Part shown: piece after piece, positions 38,724 to 47,586 of the stretch
Layout of the letters: every line of letters starts with the position of its first letter
Numbering within the stretch: position 1 is the first letter of the stretch
Source of the DNA: Chromohalobacter sp. 11-W
GTDB lineage: Bacteria > Pseudomonadota > Gammaproteobacteria > Pseudomonadales > Halomonadaceae
Reading direction: 5' to 3'
Length of the DNA stretch: 64,000 nucleotides
Assembly: GCF_029889905.1 (NCBI RefSeq)
Contig: NZ_JARANZ010000009.1
Span: 96,732 to 160,731 of the forward strand
Notes under the pieces: model-generated
What the model saw: only the letters and a program-made list of their open reading frames with translations
What the model was told of the DNA's origin: nothing
Databases searched by the model: none
Translations under genes and position numbers: made by a program

Positions 38724-39050
38724 TCAGGGCTCTCCCTGCTGTTAGCCTGGACCTCACGATTCACGAAGGAGACATGCGCCGAGCTCAGGCGTGGCGCTGC
38801 TCCTCGCACACTTTCATACAGTCGTTTGAATGTAGATCAGCTTGCGCCAGCCAAGCGGTGGCGTCAAGTCTTCCGCCATTAGCGAATGGTCGCGTTGAAA
38901 CACGTCTTATCGAGATACATCCGACGGGACAACTCCCGGTCGCGATGGACTCCTGATAGGATAGGCATCTTTGCGATCCGCCAACCATCGCGTCGCTTTT
39001 TTTACGCGCGCCCTTTTTATAAACGCTGCATCGGAACATCCATACGCCTC
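38724..39050. other. Intergenic region between fadB and the DUF5924-like gene
   Basis: These 327 bases separate divergent genes and should hold both promoters. I see no gene. A CAAAC element occurs, but no clear PsrA- or FadR-type palindrome. Confidence 0.4.
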
Positions 39051-40181
39051 ATGCCCTTACCCGCTAGCGCGACACTGCTCGCTCGCATCACGCCGCTTGT
39101 CGAAAAGCTCAAACGCTATGCCTGGTTGTGGCCGCCCACCGCCTTCGTCATCGGCTTGCTGGGATTTTTCTTGGTCAATCGCCAGCAGTGGCTGGGCGCA
39201 GTGCTGGCCCTGGGGCTGCTGTTCGCCTGGTGCCTGCTGCTGGCCGAAAGTCTCTTGACCCGGTTGCTCAACTTTCGCGGCCAACCCGGCCTGCCTCGCA
39301 TGGTGACGACCTTCATCGCGCAGCTCATTCACCAGGAGACGTTGTTCTTCACGCTGCCCTTCTTTCTGGCCACCACGGTATGGGCAAGCGGCCAAGCCAT
39401 CTTCACGTTGCTGCTGATCGGCTGTGGCCTACTGGCGATTCTCGACCCCTTGTATTTCGGCCTCGCGCAACGCCATCGTTGGCTGTACTTCATGTTCCAC
39501 GCATTGTGTGTGTTCGTGGTGGTGCTGGTGACATTGCCGATCATGCTGCATCTGACCACCGGGCAGAGCCTGATACTGGCGATCGTCGCCATGGCGATTT
39601 TCAGCGTGCCCAGCCTGATCAACCTGATGCAGCCTCAAGGTCTCTGGCGCTGGCTGGCGATGATCGGGCTGATCGTGGTGCTGGCCTCGGCGGCCTGGAT
39701 AGGACGGGTATGGATTCCGCCGGCTACGCTGTGGCTCTCTGGCAACGCCCTCTCGCCGAGCTTCGATGTCGGGGCCCGCGAGCCGCGCGGCGAAAGCGTG
39801 CTGACCCCATCGACACTCTCGGGGCAAGGCTTGTACGCTTACACCGCAATTCGCGCGCCACGTGGCCTACGCGAGAAGATCTATCACGTGTGGCGGCACA
39901 ATGGCGAAGTGGTCGATCGCATACCGTTGGTCATCCGCGGGGGACGCGAGCAGGGCTATCGCGCCTGGACGCACAAGCAGAACTTTCCCTCGGCATCGCA
40001 AGGCAGCTGGCAGATCGATGTAATGACGGCCACCGACCAGCGGATCGGTACACTGCGTTTTCGTGTCGATGAGGATGCCTCGAAGGCCACGCATGCCGAT
40101 AGCGACATCCACTCACCTCCGGGGTTGCCTGGCTGGAACATCCGTCACCTGGTCGCTGGTGCGACCCAGGACGATGAATGA
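39051..40181 (+). CDS. DUF5924/DUF2914-like membrane protein
   Basis: This 376-residue protein has about seven hydrophobic spans in its first 230 residues. A periplasmic beta-rich tail resembles DUF2914: GLYAYTAIRAPRGLREKIYHVWRHNGEVVDRIPL, then GYRAWTHKQNFPS and GSWQIDVMTATDQRIG. The ATG at 39051 gives a membrane-proximal start; the track of coding sense upstream is poor. Function is unknown. It stands alone with its own promoter. Confidence 0.7.
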   Translation: MPLPASATLLARITPLVEKLKRYAWLWPPTAFVIGLLGFFLVNRQQWLGAVLALGLLFAWCLLLAESLLTRLLNFRGQPGLPRMVTTFIAQLIHQETLFFTLPFFLATTVWASGQAIFTLLLIGCGLLAILDPLYFGLAQRHRWLYFMFHALCVFVVVLVTLPIMLHLTTGQSLILAIVAMAIFSVPSLINLMQPQGLWRWLAMIGLIVVLASAAWIGRVWIPPATLWLSGNALSPSFDVGAREPRGESVLTPSTLSGQGLYAYTAIRAPRGLREKIYHVWRHNGEVVDRIPLVIRGGREQGYRAWTHKQNFPSASQGSWQIDVMTATDQRIGTLRFRVDEDASKATHADSDIHSPPGLPGWNIRHLVAGATQDDE

Positions 40182-40260
40182 AAGGTCGACGATAGTGTGA
40201 CTTGCAATAGCACGTCCCACTCGGGACAATCCCGTTAGGTTCCTAACCAATACAAGGCCC

Positions 40261-40707
40261 ATGCATCAGGATATCGGACTCAAACTGTCGCGCGTACCAC
40301 GCCTGTGGCGCGCCATGCTCGACGAACGCCTGGCTCCTCTGGAGCTGACGCAAACGCGTTGGGTGACGCTTTACCACCTGTCGAAAATGGGTGATGGCCA
40401 GCCGCAATGCGACCTGGCTCGCTCCATCGGCGTGGAAGCTCCCTCCTTGGTCAGGACACTCGATCAACTAACCGAGCAGGGGCTCATCGAGCGCCGCCCG
40501 AGTGATGAAGACCGCCGTACCAAGCGCGTCTACCTCACCGACAAGGCGACGCCACTGCTCAAGAAAATCGAGACCGTCGTCGAGCAAGCGCGTGTCGAAA
40601 TGATCGCAGGGTTGAGCGATGAAGACATCGACCAACTGGACGCTATACTGACGCGCATCGAGCAGAACGGGCAGCAGCTGCTATCACGCTCGTATTGCGA
40701 GGAGTGA
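40261..40707 (+). CDS. slyA: MarR-family regulator, SlyA-type
   Basis: The 148-residue protein has the MarR winged helix: LTQTRWVTLYHLSKMGDGQPQCDLARSIGVEAPSLVRTLDQLTEQGLIERRPSDEDRRTKRVYLT. The GQPQCDLARSIGVEAPSLVRTLD segment is close to SlyA. SlyA counters H-NS silencing and controls stress or efflux genes. A strong hairpin follows. Confidence 0.85.
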   Translation: MHQDIGLKLSRVPRLWRAMLDERLAPLELTQTRWVTLYHLSKMGDGQPQCDLARSIGVEAPSLVRTLDQLTEQGLIERRPSDEDRRTKRVYLTDKATPLLKKIETVVEQARVEMIAGLSDEDIDQLDAILTRIEQNGQQLLSRSYCEE

Positions 40708-40727
40708 GCGCTCGCTTGGTGTCGCCT

Positions 40728-40755
40728 AGCGCCGCGTGAGTCATCACGCGGCGCT
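40728..40755. terminator. Bidirectional terminator between slyA and a convergent gene
   Basis: AGCGCCGCGTGA and TCACGCGGCGCT form a perfect 12-bp stem with loop GTCA. It lies between convergent genes. Confidence 0.75.
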
Positions 40756-40759
40756 CATG

Positions 40760-41260
40760 CTATTTGCGATGGCGGCCACTGCCCGCCAGTTGGTCGGCGA
40801 GATCGACCAATGCGCGCAGTGATGGCTCGAACGCCTGAGCCTCGCGAGATTCCTCCCACCATAGCGTCAAGCCTTGCGGCGCCGATTCCACGACCAGCGC
40901 GTCGTCGGGCAAAGCAAGCAGTACCTCTTTCAGGCGGCGATCATTCTCTTCGCTCAAAGGCGGCAACGGTGCCTGACGCCAACGCCATCCCGCCATGGCT
41001 TCCTGCAACCGATCACTGGCGTGGTCGTCGCGCACCAGCGTGAAGTCACTCCCCGGCGCGGCTTGCGGATAACGCCAGCGATACCCCACCAAGCCATCCG
41101 CCGCTTGCAGCGGCGGCTTGTCGGCACGGATCGCCGCGCCCGATTCGCGCGCCGCCACCCGCAACGCACTGCGGCGCTTTTCATGCAGTCCTGGCCTGAG
41201 CCACAAAGCTGGCGAGAGAATGAGAAATACCGCCAGCCCCAAGAATAGAAAGATCTCCAA
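40760..41260 (-). CDS. Hypothetical single-span membrane protein
   Basis: The 166-residue protein is best started at TTG 41260, five bases after GGAGG. It begins LEIFLFLGLAVFLILSPALWLRPG, one N-terminal span, then a soluble region with YRWRYPQAAPGSDFTLVRDD and LTLWWEESREAQAFEPSLRALVDLADQL. I do not recognise the domain. It is divergent from the universal-stress gene by 96 bases. Confidence 0.6.
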   Translation of the reverse strand: MEIFLFLGLAVFLILSPALWLRPGLHEKRRSALRVAARESGAAIRADKPPLQAADGLVGYRWRYPQAAPGSDFTLVRDDHASDRLQEAMAGWRWRQAPLPPLSEENDRRLKEVLLALPDDALVVESAPQGLTLWWEESREAQAFEPSLRALVDLADQLAGSGRHRK

Positions 41261-41356
41261 GCCTGCCTCCGTAGGCGCTGATTGATCTAAAGCATTGTCT
41301 CGTCGATTCGGCACGCCTAAAGTGGAAGCGTTCATCGACAAGGTGGGAGATGCCCC

Positions 41357-41812
41357 ATGAGTAACGAGTACACACACGTTTTAGTCGCCGTCGACCTGAC
41401 CAAGGATTCCCGTAAGGTACTCGAGCGTGCGATTCCCATCGCCGAACGCAACCATGCCAAGCTATCGATCATGCATACGCTCGAGCCACTGGGATTCGCC
41501 TATGGCGGTGATATCCCCATGGATCTGACCAGCATCCAGGACCAACTCGACGATCATGCCAAGCAGCGGCTCGCGGAAATCGCCGATCCTCACGGGATCT
41601 CGGCGGACAACCAGTACGTCGTGGTCGGCATGCCGGATACCGAAATCCATCGTTTCGCCGCCGAGCATGGTGTCGACTTGATCGTAGTGGGTTCGCACGG
41701 GCGCCACGGTTTCGCCTTGCTGCTCGGCTCGACCTCCACCGGCGTGCTGCACGGCGCGCAATGCGACGTGCTCGCGGTACGCGTGGGGCAAGACGGGGAA
41801 GTCGACGAGTGA
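41357..41812 (+). CDS. Universal stress protein UspA family
   Basis: The 151-residue protein has the Usp fold with HVLVAVDLTKDS at the start and the ATP-binding Gly-rich motif VVGSHGRHGFALLLGSTSTGVLH near residue 110. It is likely an ATP-binding, dimeric stress protein. A strong terminator hairpin follows. Confidence 0.9.
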   Translation: MSNEYTHVLVAVDLTKDSRKVLERAIPIAERNHAKLSIMHTLEPLGFAYGGDIPMDLTSIQDQLDDHAKQRLAEIADPHGISADNQYVVVGMPDTEIHRFAAEHGVDLIVVGSHGRHGFALLLGSTSTGVLHGAQCDVLAVRVGQDGEVDE

Positions 41813-41818
41813 CCGTAT

Positions 41819-41847
41819 GCGCCGGGCACGATCAAAGTGCCCGGCGC
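41819..41847. terminator. Bidirectional terminator between the usp gene and uup
   Basis: GCGCCGGGCAC and GTGCCCGGCGC form a perfect 11-bp stem with a 7-base loop. It lies between convergent genes. Confidence 0.8.
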
Positions 41848-41873
41848 GACGCCATCTACTTTTCCTCGGCCAC

Positions 41874-43823
41874 TTACTCGCCCTCGGCCATGGCTTCCAG
41901 TTCCATCCAGCGCGACATCGCCGCATCCAGCTCGGCTTGCTTCGCCTCCAGCGCGTCCAGACGCTGGGTAACTGTCTCGGCGTCTTGCTGGTAGAACTCA
42001 GGTGCACCCACTTCCGCTTCGAAGTCGGCGATGTCGGCTTCCAGTGTCTCGATGGTGGCCGGCAACTGATCCAGCTCGCGCTGCAACTTGTAGGAAAGCT
42101 TGGCCCGCTTGGACGTAGCCGGCGCCGTTGAGGCCTTGCTCTTGCCGGTATCAGCGCTGGCGGGCTCAGGCGTCGTAGGCTCGGCCTCGCGAGCCGGCAG
42201 CACGTTCGCGGCAGTGCCGAACTCGCCCGGCGCCGGGGGCAACTTGCCACCCTGACGCACCCAGTCGCTATACCCGCCGACGTATTCCTGAACGCGCCCC
42301 TCGCCCTCGAAGGCCAGCACGCTGGTGACCACGTTGTCCATGAAGGCACGGTCGTGCGAGACCAGCAGCAGGGTGCCGTCGAAGTCCAGCAGCAACTCCT
42401 CGAGCAGTTCGAGGGTCTCGACGTCCAGATCGTTGGTCGGCTCGTCGAGCACCAGGACGTTGGCCGGCTGGGTGAACAGCTTGGCCAGCAATAAGCGATT
42501 GGACTCCCCGCCCGAGAGGGCCTTGACCGGCTGACGCACGCGGTCGGGCGAGAACAGGAAGTCTTGCAGGTAGCTCATGACATGCCTGTCCTTGCCACCC
42601 ACTTCCACGCGATCGCTGCCCTGGGCCACGTTGTCGTAGACCGTCTTCTCGAGTTCGAGCCCGGCGCGCAGCTGATCGAAGTAGGCCACGCTGAGGTTGG
42701 TGCCCATCCGAACTTTCCCTTCGCTGGGCTCGAGCTCTCCCAGCAGGATCTTCAGCAGCGTGGTCTTGCCGGCACCGTTACGGCCGATGAAGCCGATACG
42801 ATCGCCACGCTGAATTTCCAGGGACAGATCGCGCACCACCCAGTCGTCGCCGAAACGCTGGCTGACATTAGTGAGCTCGACGACGCGCTTGCCGGTACGC
42901 TCACCGCTGTCGACGCTGAGCTGTGCACGGCCCACGCGCTCACGACGCTCGGCGCGCTCACCACGCATCTTCTCGAGCGCGCGCACTCGGCCCTCGTTGC
43001 GTGTGCGGCGCGCCTTGATGCCCTGACGGATCCAGGCCTCTTCTTTGGCGAGTTTCTTGTCGAACTCGGCGCGCTCGCGCGCTTCGACTTCGAGCTCGTG
43101 CTGCTTTTGCTCCTGATAGGCCGCGTAGTTACCGGGATAACGCCCCAGCAAGCCACGGTCGAGCTCGAGGATGTTGGTCGCCAGCCGCGATAGGAAGGCC
43201 CTGTCGTGGGTGATGAACAGCACCGAGCCATTGAAGGCAAGCAACTGTTCTTCCAGCCAACCAATGGTATCCAGATCGAGATGGTTGGTGGGCTCGTCGA
43301 GCAGCAGTACATCGGGATCGGCCACCAGGGCACGCGCTAGCGCCACACGCCGCCGCCAGCCCCCGGAGAGGCTTGCCATTTCGGTATCTTCCGGCAGCCC
43401 CAGACGCGAGAGGATGGTGTCGATGCGTTGATGAAACGACCAGCCATCCACCGATTCGAGCTGGGTTTGAAGCCGCTCGAGCTCGTCCATGTCGGGCGCA
43501 TCGCTCATCACTAGATGGTGATAAGCGCTCAGCAAGGCGCCCGCCTCGGGGAGGCCCTGGGCGACCACATCGAAAATGGTGTTACCGCTGGCATCCGGCA
43601 GTTCCTGCGCCAGCACGCCCACCTTCAACCCCGGTGCACGCCAGATGTGTCCTCCATCGGGCAACGTCTCACCGGAAATCAACTTGAGCAGCGTCGATTT
43701 GCCCGTGCCGTTGCGCCCCACCAGCGCCAAGCGCTCCCCTTTTTCCAGCGTCAGCTCGGCGTTATCCAGCAGAACCTGGGTGCCGTAAGCCAATTGCAAC
43801 TGTTCCAGACGTAACAGCGTCAC
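41874..43823 (-). CDS. uup: ABC-F ATPase Uup
   Basis: The 649-residue protein has two ABC domains without membrane segments: VGRNGTGKSTLLK near residue 36 and LLLDEPTNHLD near 175, then IGRNGAGKTTLLK near 344 and LVLDEPTNDLD near 458. A charged linker joins them and a C-terminal coiled-coil DNA-binding-like tail follows residue 560. Uup acts on ribosome or DNA transactions in the cytoplasm. Confidence 0.93.
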   Translation of the reverse strand: MTLLRLEQLQLAYGTQVLLDNAELTLEKGERLALVGRNGTGKSTLLKLISGETLPDGGHIWRAPGLKVGVLAQELPDASGNTIFDVVAQGLPEAGALLSAYHHLVMSDAPDMDELERLQTQLESVDGWSFHQRIDTILSRLGLPEDTEMASLSGGWRRRVALARALVADPDVLLLDEPTNHLDLDTIGWLEEQLLAFNGSVLFITHDRAFLSRLATNILELDRGLLGRYPGNYAAYQEQKQHELEVEARERAEFDKKLAKEEAWIRQGIKARRTRNEGRVRALEKMRGERAERRERVGRAQLSVDSGERTGKRVVELTNVSQRFGDDWVVRDLSLEIQRGDRIGFIGRNGAGKTTLLKILLGELEPSEGKVRMGTNLSVAYFDQLRAGLELEKTVYDNVAQGSDRVEVGGKDRHVMSYLQDFLFSPDRVRQPVKALSGGESNRLLLAKLFTQPANVLVLDEPTNDLDVETLELLEELLLDFDGTLLLVSHDRAFMDNVVTSVLAFEGEGRVQEYVGGYSDWVRQGGKLPPAPGEFGTAANVLPAREAEPTTPEPASADTGKSKASTAPATSKRAKLSYKLQRELDQLPATIETLEADIADFEAEVGAPEFYQQDAETVTQRLDALEAKQAELDAAMSRWMELEAMAEGE

Positions 43824-43943
43824 GCGTAACCACCTCGTTGACAGACATTCGTAGTAAAGACGCTAGTGTAACGCATGGTCGCCTCCTAGGTCCGGGGGTA
43901 GAATGGTGGGTTTTCGCGACTCATTGGGCTGGAGAGAACTTCC

Positions 43944-44792
43944 GTGACACACGACGACGCCAATCCGCTACCTGACGCGCTGCGCATGACGTCGCCCGCG
44001 CCCCTGGTCGACATCGGCGCGAACCTGACGCACGAAAGCTTCGCCAAGGATCTCGACGCCGTACTCGCGCGCGCCCAAGCGGCCCGAGTAGCGACCCTGA
44101 TCCTCACCGGCACCGACATGGCGCACAGTGAACAAGCCGCCGCCCTGGCGCATCGCCACGACGGCCTCTACGCCACGGCAGGGCTGCACCCGCATATGGC
44201 CAGCCACTGGGATTCCACGCTGGAAACCGCCATGCGTGCGCTGCACGCCGACCCCAAGGTCGTCGCCGTGGGCGAATGCGGGTTGGATTTCAATCGCAAC
44301 TTTTCCACCCCTGCCGAGCAGGAACGCGCCCTCGAAGCCCAGCTCGGCCTGGCTGCCGAAAGCGGCCTGCCGCTGTTTCTCCATGAGCGCGACGCCGGTC
44401 CGCGGATGCGCGAAATTCTGCGTCACTGGCGCGACGCTATCGGTAATGCCGTCGTCCATTGTTTCACCGCCGATCGCGAGACCCTGCATGGCTATCTGGA
44501 TCTCGATGTGCATATCGGCCTGACTGGCTGGCTGTGTGATGAGCGTCGCGGCCATCATCTGCGCGAGATCGTCGGCGACATCCCCACCGAGCGCTTGATG
44601 GTCGAAACCGACTGCCCGTACTTGTTACCACGCAACCTGCCGGCCAAGCTCAAGGGACGCCGCCACGAACCGGCGCTGCTGCCCTGGATCGTCCGCGAGA
44701 TCGCCCATTGGCGCGGTGAAAGCGAGACGACACTGGCCGCCGCGACGACCGCCACGGCACGCCGGTTCTTTCAACTCGACGAGGAGCAATGA
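43944..44792 (+). CDS. tatD: TatD-family metal-dependent hydrolase/DNase
   Basis: The 282-residue protein shows VDIGANLTHESF at residue 23 on, AGLHPHM near 80, GECGLDFNRNFS near 110, LPLFLHERDA near 145, HCFTADRETL near 172 and VETDCPYLLPRNL near 220. These are the TatD metal-site motifs. It starts with GTG, preceded by GGAGAGAACTTCC. TatD enzymes are 3'-5' exonucleases with roles in DNA repair or quality control. The next gene starts two bases later. Confidence 0.92.
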   Translation: MTHDDANPLPDALRMTSPAPLVDIGANLTHESFAKDLDAVLARAQAARVATLILTGTDMAHSEQAAALAHRHDGLYATAGLHPHMASHWDSTLETAMRALHADPKVVAVGECGLDFNRNFSTPAEQERALEAQLGLAAESGLPLFLHERDAGPRMREILRHWRDAIGNAVVHCFTADRETLHGYLDLDVHIGLTGWLCDERRGHHLREIVGDIPTERLMVETDCPYLLPRNLPAKLKGRRHEPALLPWIVREIAHWRGESETTLAAATTATARRFFQLDEEQ

Positions 44793-44793
44793 C

Positions 44794-45270
44794 ATGGACT
44801 TTCCCGGTTTCATTACCATCGAAACCGGCGACGAGGACGCGCTTCCCGTCGCCATTTCCTGGGCCTTGCCCGATGGACAGATCAAGCACGCGCTCATTCA
44901 GCCCGACGACGACTGGCTCGACGAGGATCTCCTCAAACTCGGCGATTACAGCCTGGACGAACTACGCAGCCTGGGCCTCAGCCCCCTGGACGTATTGCGC
45001 GAGTTGGAGGCCGATCACTTCAACGTTACGCTCTATACGGCCGGAATCGGCGATGACGAAGCCGCACTGTCACGCCTGTTCGAGGACTTCGCGGTGACGC
45101 CTTTCGTCGAGCTGGCGCCGGCGGAAACGCTCTACCCCGACCTCGGCCCCGGGGAGTGGACGCGCGCCCGCGGAGAACTGTTCGGCGATCTCGGGCTCGA
45201 GCCCATGCGCGCCGAACACGAAGTGCAGGTCATGTTGTACCTTCACCAGCGTCTGAGCGGCGAAGAATAA
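44794..45270 (+). CDS. Hypothetical protein, possibly degenerate DnaQ-like exonuclease fold
   Basis: This 158-residue protein starts at 44794, next to the tatD stop. Its layout, FITIETGDEDALPVAISWALPDGQIKHALIQPDDDW near residue 5 and YTAGIGDDEAALSRLFEDF near 81, resembles DEDD exonucleases. The first motif lacks the initial Asp (TIET instead of DxE). It may be an inactive relative, or an unrelated fold. It is probably co-transcribed with tatD. Confidence 0.55.
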   Translation: MDFPGFITIETGDEDALPVAISWALPDGQIKHALIQPDDDWLDEDLLKLGDYSLDELRSLGLSPLDVLRELEADHFNVTLYTAGIGDDEAALSRLFEDFAVTPFVELAPAETLYPDLGPGEWTRARGELFGDLGLEPMRAEHEVQVMLYLHQRLSGEE

Positions 45271-45295
45271 CGCAGGCGAGACGACTGTCGTGTCA

Positions 45296-45317
45296 CGAGG
45301 GGCCGGCCAGCCCCTCG
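45296..45317. terminator. Hairpin between convergent genes
   Basis: CGAGGGGC and GCCCCTCG flank CGGCCA. It has no long T run, so it is a moderate terminator candidate for the tatD operon and epmC. Confidence 0.5.
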
Positions 45318-45324
45318 GTCATGC

Positions 45325-45867
45325 TTATTGCAATCCTTCCCGCCCTATGTCGATCGCCGCCTCGCGCGATAACCCACGCCGGTAGAAGGCATGTAGTGCC
45401 TCGCGAAACGCTGCCGCTCGCAGAGGCAGACCGGTCTCGCGATAACGGGCCGCGCGGGCATCGACACGCGCGGCGAAGGCGTGTCGGTCGACCTCGATGC
45501 CGCCCAAGTTATCGACACTGACGTTAAAACGTCGATCGCAGGCCTCGCTGAACAGCGATTCGAGCGCCTGCGGGGCGATCTCGACGCTTTCGAACTCGCG
45601 TTGCCGCGCTGCGTCGCGACCGTCCGGCGCGTACCAGTAGCCATAGTCCTCTAGCTGACGGCGGCGCTCCCCGGCGATGCACCAATGGCTGACTTCATGC
45701 AGTGCACTGGCGAAGAAGCCATGCGCGAAGATGATCCGATGCAGGGCGTGCTCGCTGTCGGCGGGACAGTACAAGGGCTCGTCATCACCGCTGATCAGGC
45801 ATGTTCTATATGGCACGGCAAAGATACCGTCGAACACGGCGATGACATCGTCGATACGGTGAATCAC
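45325..45867 (-). CDS. epmC: Elongation factor P hydroxylase
   Basis: The 180-residue protein matches EpmC/YfcM: FAHGFFASALHEVSHWCIAGERRRQLEDYGYWYAPDGRDAARQREFE contains the metal-binding HExxH-like segment. It hydroxylates the beta-lysyl modification of elongation factor P. The family is restricted mainly to gammaproteobacteria, which supports the taxonomic assignment. Confidence 0.9.
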   Translation of the reverse strand: MIHRIDDVIAVFDGIFAVPYRTCLISGDDEPLYCPADSEHALHRIIFAHGFFASALHEVSHWCIAGERRRQLEDYGYWYAPDGRDAARQREFESVEIAPQALESLFSEACDRRFNVSVDNLGGIEVDRHAFAARVDARAARYRETGLPLRAAAFREALHAFYRRGLSREAAIDIGREGLQ

Positions 45868-45914
45868 GCGACCTCCTTCGAAAGCGGAGGCACATTATAG
45901 GCACTCTGCTACAC

Positions 45915-45985
45915 GATGAAAGGCATTCTCGGGTCGCACGCTAAAGGCATTCCCGGGCCGCATGATAGAAGGCATCCCCGGCGCA
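45915..45985 (+). repeat. Three imperfect tandem copies of a 22-25 base unit
   Basis: AAAGGCATTCTCGGGTCGCA, AAAGGCATTCCCGGGCCGCA and AAGGCATCCCCGGCGCAC follow one another just upstream of the MATE gene. They may modulate expression or be a slipped-strand duplication. Confidence 0.5.
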
Positions 45986-46027
45986 CCCTTGCTAGAATGC
46001 CGCTTTTGCCTATCCGGGAGGATCGGT

Positions 46028-47485
46028 TTGAACGCGCCACAAGCCCTGTTCGCCCACAGCCTTCGTGAATCACGCCTCTTGATGCGCCTGACGTTGCCCA
46101 TCTGCGGTGCGCAATTGGCGCAATCGGGCATGAGCGCGGTCGACATCATCATGGCAGGGCGTGCCAGTGCCACCGATCTGGCTGCCGTCTCGGTCGGTTC
46201 AAGCCTGTGGCTACCGCTGATGCTCTTCATGACGGGCGCCCTGATGGGGCTCACGCCCATCGTGGCGCAGTTGTTGGGAGGCCAGCGCCAGACGGCTATT
46301 CGCCCTTACGTGCATCAGGCGCTATGGATCGCCCTACTCCTGGGCACCCTGTCGGCGTTGCTGCTGTGGTTCGGCGTCGGCCCGGTTTTCCGGTTCATGG
46401 GGGTTCCTGAGCATGTGGCCGAGCTGTCCGCCGGTTATCTAGCCGCCGTGGCGTTCGGCATGCCAGGGGTCGGCCTCTATCAAGCCTTGCGCGCCTTCTC
46501 CGACGGCATGAATCATACCCGTCCTGCCTTGTGGATCAGCCTCTTGGGGCTGGGCATCAACATTCCCTGCAACTACGCGCTGATCTACGGTGGCCCCGGC
46601 ATCGTCTCGCTGCTGGGCGATCTCACCCCCGAATGGGTCGCCGCGTTGCCTGCCCTGGGCGCCGTGGGCTGCGGTATCGCCACGGCAATTTCCATGTGGG
46701 TGATGTGCCTGGCGATGATGGTTTATACGCATCGCGCCCGAGCCTATGGCAGCGTCACCTTATGGCACTCGCCGGTACCGCCCCGGCGTCGCGACATATT
46801 CGAGCTGCTGCATGTCGGCGTGCCCATCGGCGTGGCGATCTTCGTCGAGGTCACGTTGTTCACTCTGATCGCGCTTTTCGTCGCGCGCCTGGGGGAAGTC
46901 GTTGTCTCCGCCCATCAGATAGCACTCAATTATACGTCGATCCTGTTCATGCTGCCGTTGTCGCTGAGCATGGCACTCACCGTGAGGGTGGGTAACACGC
47001 TGGGGCGCGGTGATATGCACGAGGCACGCTTCGTGGCCTGGAACGGCATCGTCGTGTGTCTGCTGGTCGCGTTGTTCAATGACGCCATCTTGTGGGCGAC
47101 GGCCTCGCCCATCCTCGCCCTCTATACGTCGAACGCGGAGGTACATGCGCTGGCCATGTCGCTGGTCACCCTGGCGATGCTCTATCAGATATCCGACTCA
47201 CTCCAGGTCAACCTGGCCGGCGCGCTACGCGGCTACAAGGACACCCGCATCATCATGTTGATCACGGTGTTGTCATATTGGCTGATCGGACTGGCGGGTG
47301 GCCATTGGCTGGGTCGCGGCTGGGAAGGGCATTTCGCGCCCTTCGGCATCCACGGCTACTGGCTAGGGCTGTGCGCCGGGCTGACGGTGGCCGCCTTGCT
47401 GCTCGGCTGGCGTCTGCATCATCGCGCCCGGCGTAGCCTGGCGGTAAGCGACGACTCCTCGCTCGGGACCGCGACTAAAGACTAA
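46028..47485 (+). CDS. MATE-family efflux transporter
   Basis: This protein of about 485 residues has twelve spans arranged as two bundles. LPICGAQLAQSGMSAVDIIMAGRASATDLAAVSVGSSLW is the typical N-terminal MATE signature, and FEVTLFTLIALFVARLGEVVVSAHQIALN-like sequence lies mid-chain. I prefer the TTG at 46028, preceded by GGGAGGATCGG; an ATG at 45962 lies inside the tandem repeat. NorM-like exporters use sodium or protons to remove cationic drugs. Confidence 0.9.
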   Translation: MNAPQALFAHSLRESRLLMRLTLPICGAQLAQSGMSAVDIIMAGRASATDLAAVSVGSSLWLPLMLFMTGALMGLTPIVAQLLGGQRQTAIRPYVHQALWIALLLGTLSALLLWFGVGPVFRFMGVPEHVAELSAGYLAAVAFGMPGVGLYQALRAFSDGMNHTRPALWISLLGLGINIPCNYALIYGGPGIVSLLGDLTPEWVAALPALGAVGCGIATAISMWVMCLAMMVYTHRARAYGSVTLWHSPVPPRRRDIFELLHVGVPIGVAIFVEVTLFTLIALFVARLGEVVVSAHQIALNYTSILFMLPLSLSMALTVRVGNTLGRGDMHEARFVAWNGIVVCLLVALFNDAILWATASPILALYTSNAEVHALAMSLVTLAMLYQISDSLQVNLAGALRGYKDTRIIMLITVLSYWLIGLAGGHWLGRGWEGHFAPFGIHGYWLGLCAGLTVAALLLGWRLHHRARRSLAVSDDSSLGTATKD

Positions 47486-47586
47486 GCGCTGGCGCTTAAC
47501 TTTAGGCAAACCGCCGCTCATCATGTGAACGTGGCCATGTGGCCCCGCGATACGCCACGTCATTTGCCACGAGTCAGCCCTTTTTC

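Noticed and set aside
38724..39050. PsrA- or FadR-type operator upstream of fadB
   Set aside because: Only an isolated CAAAC half element is present; no symmetric partner is at suitable spacing.
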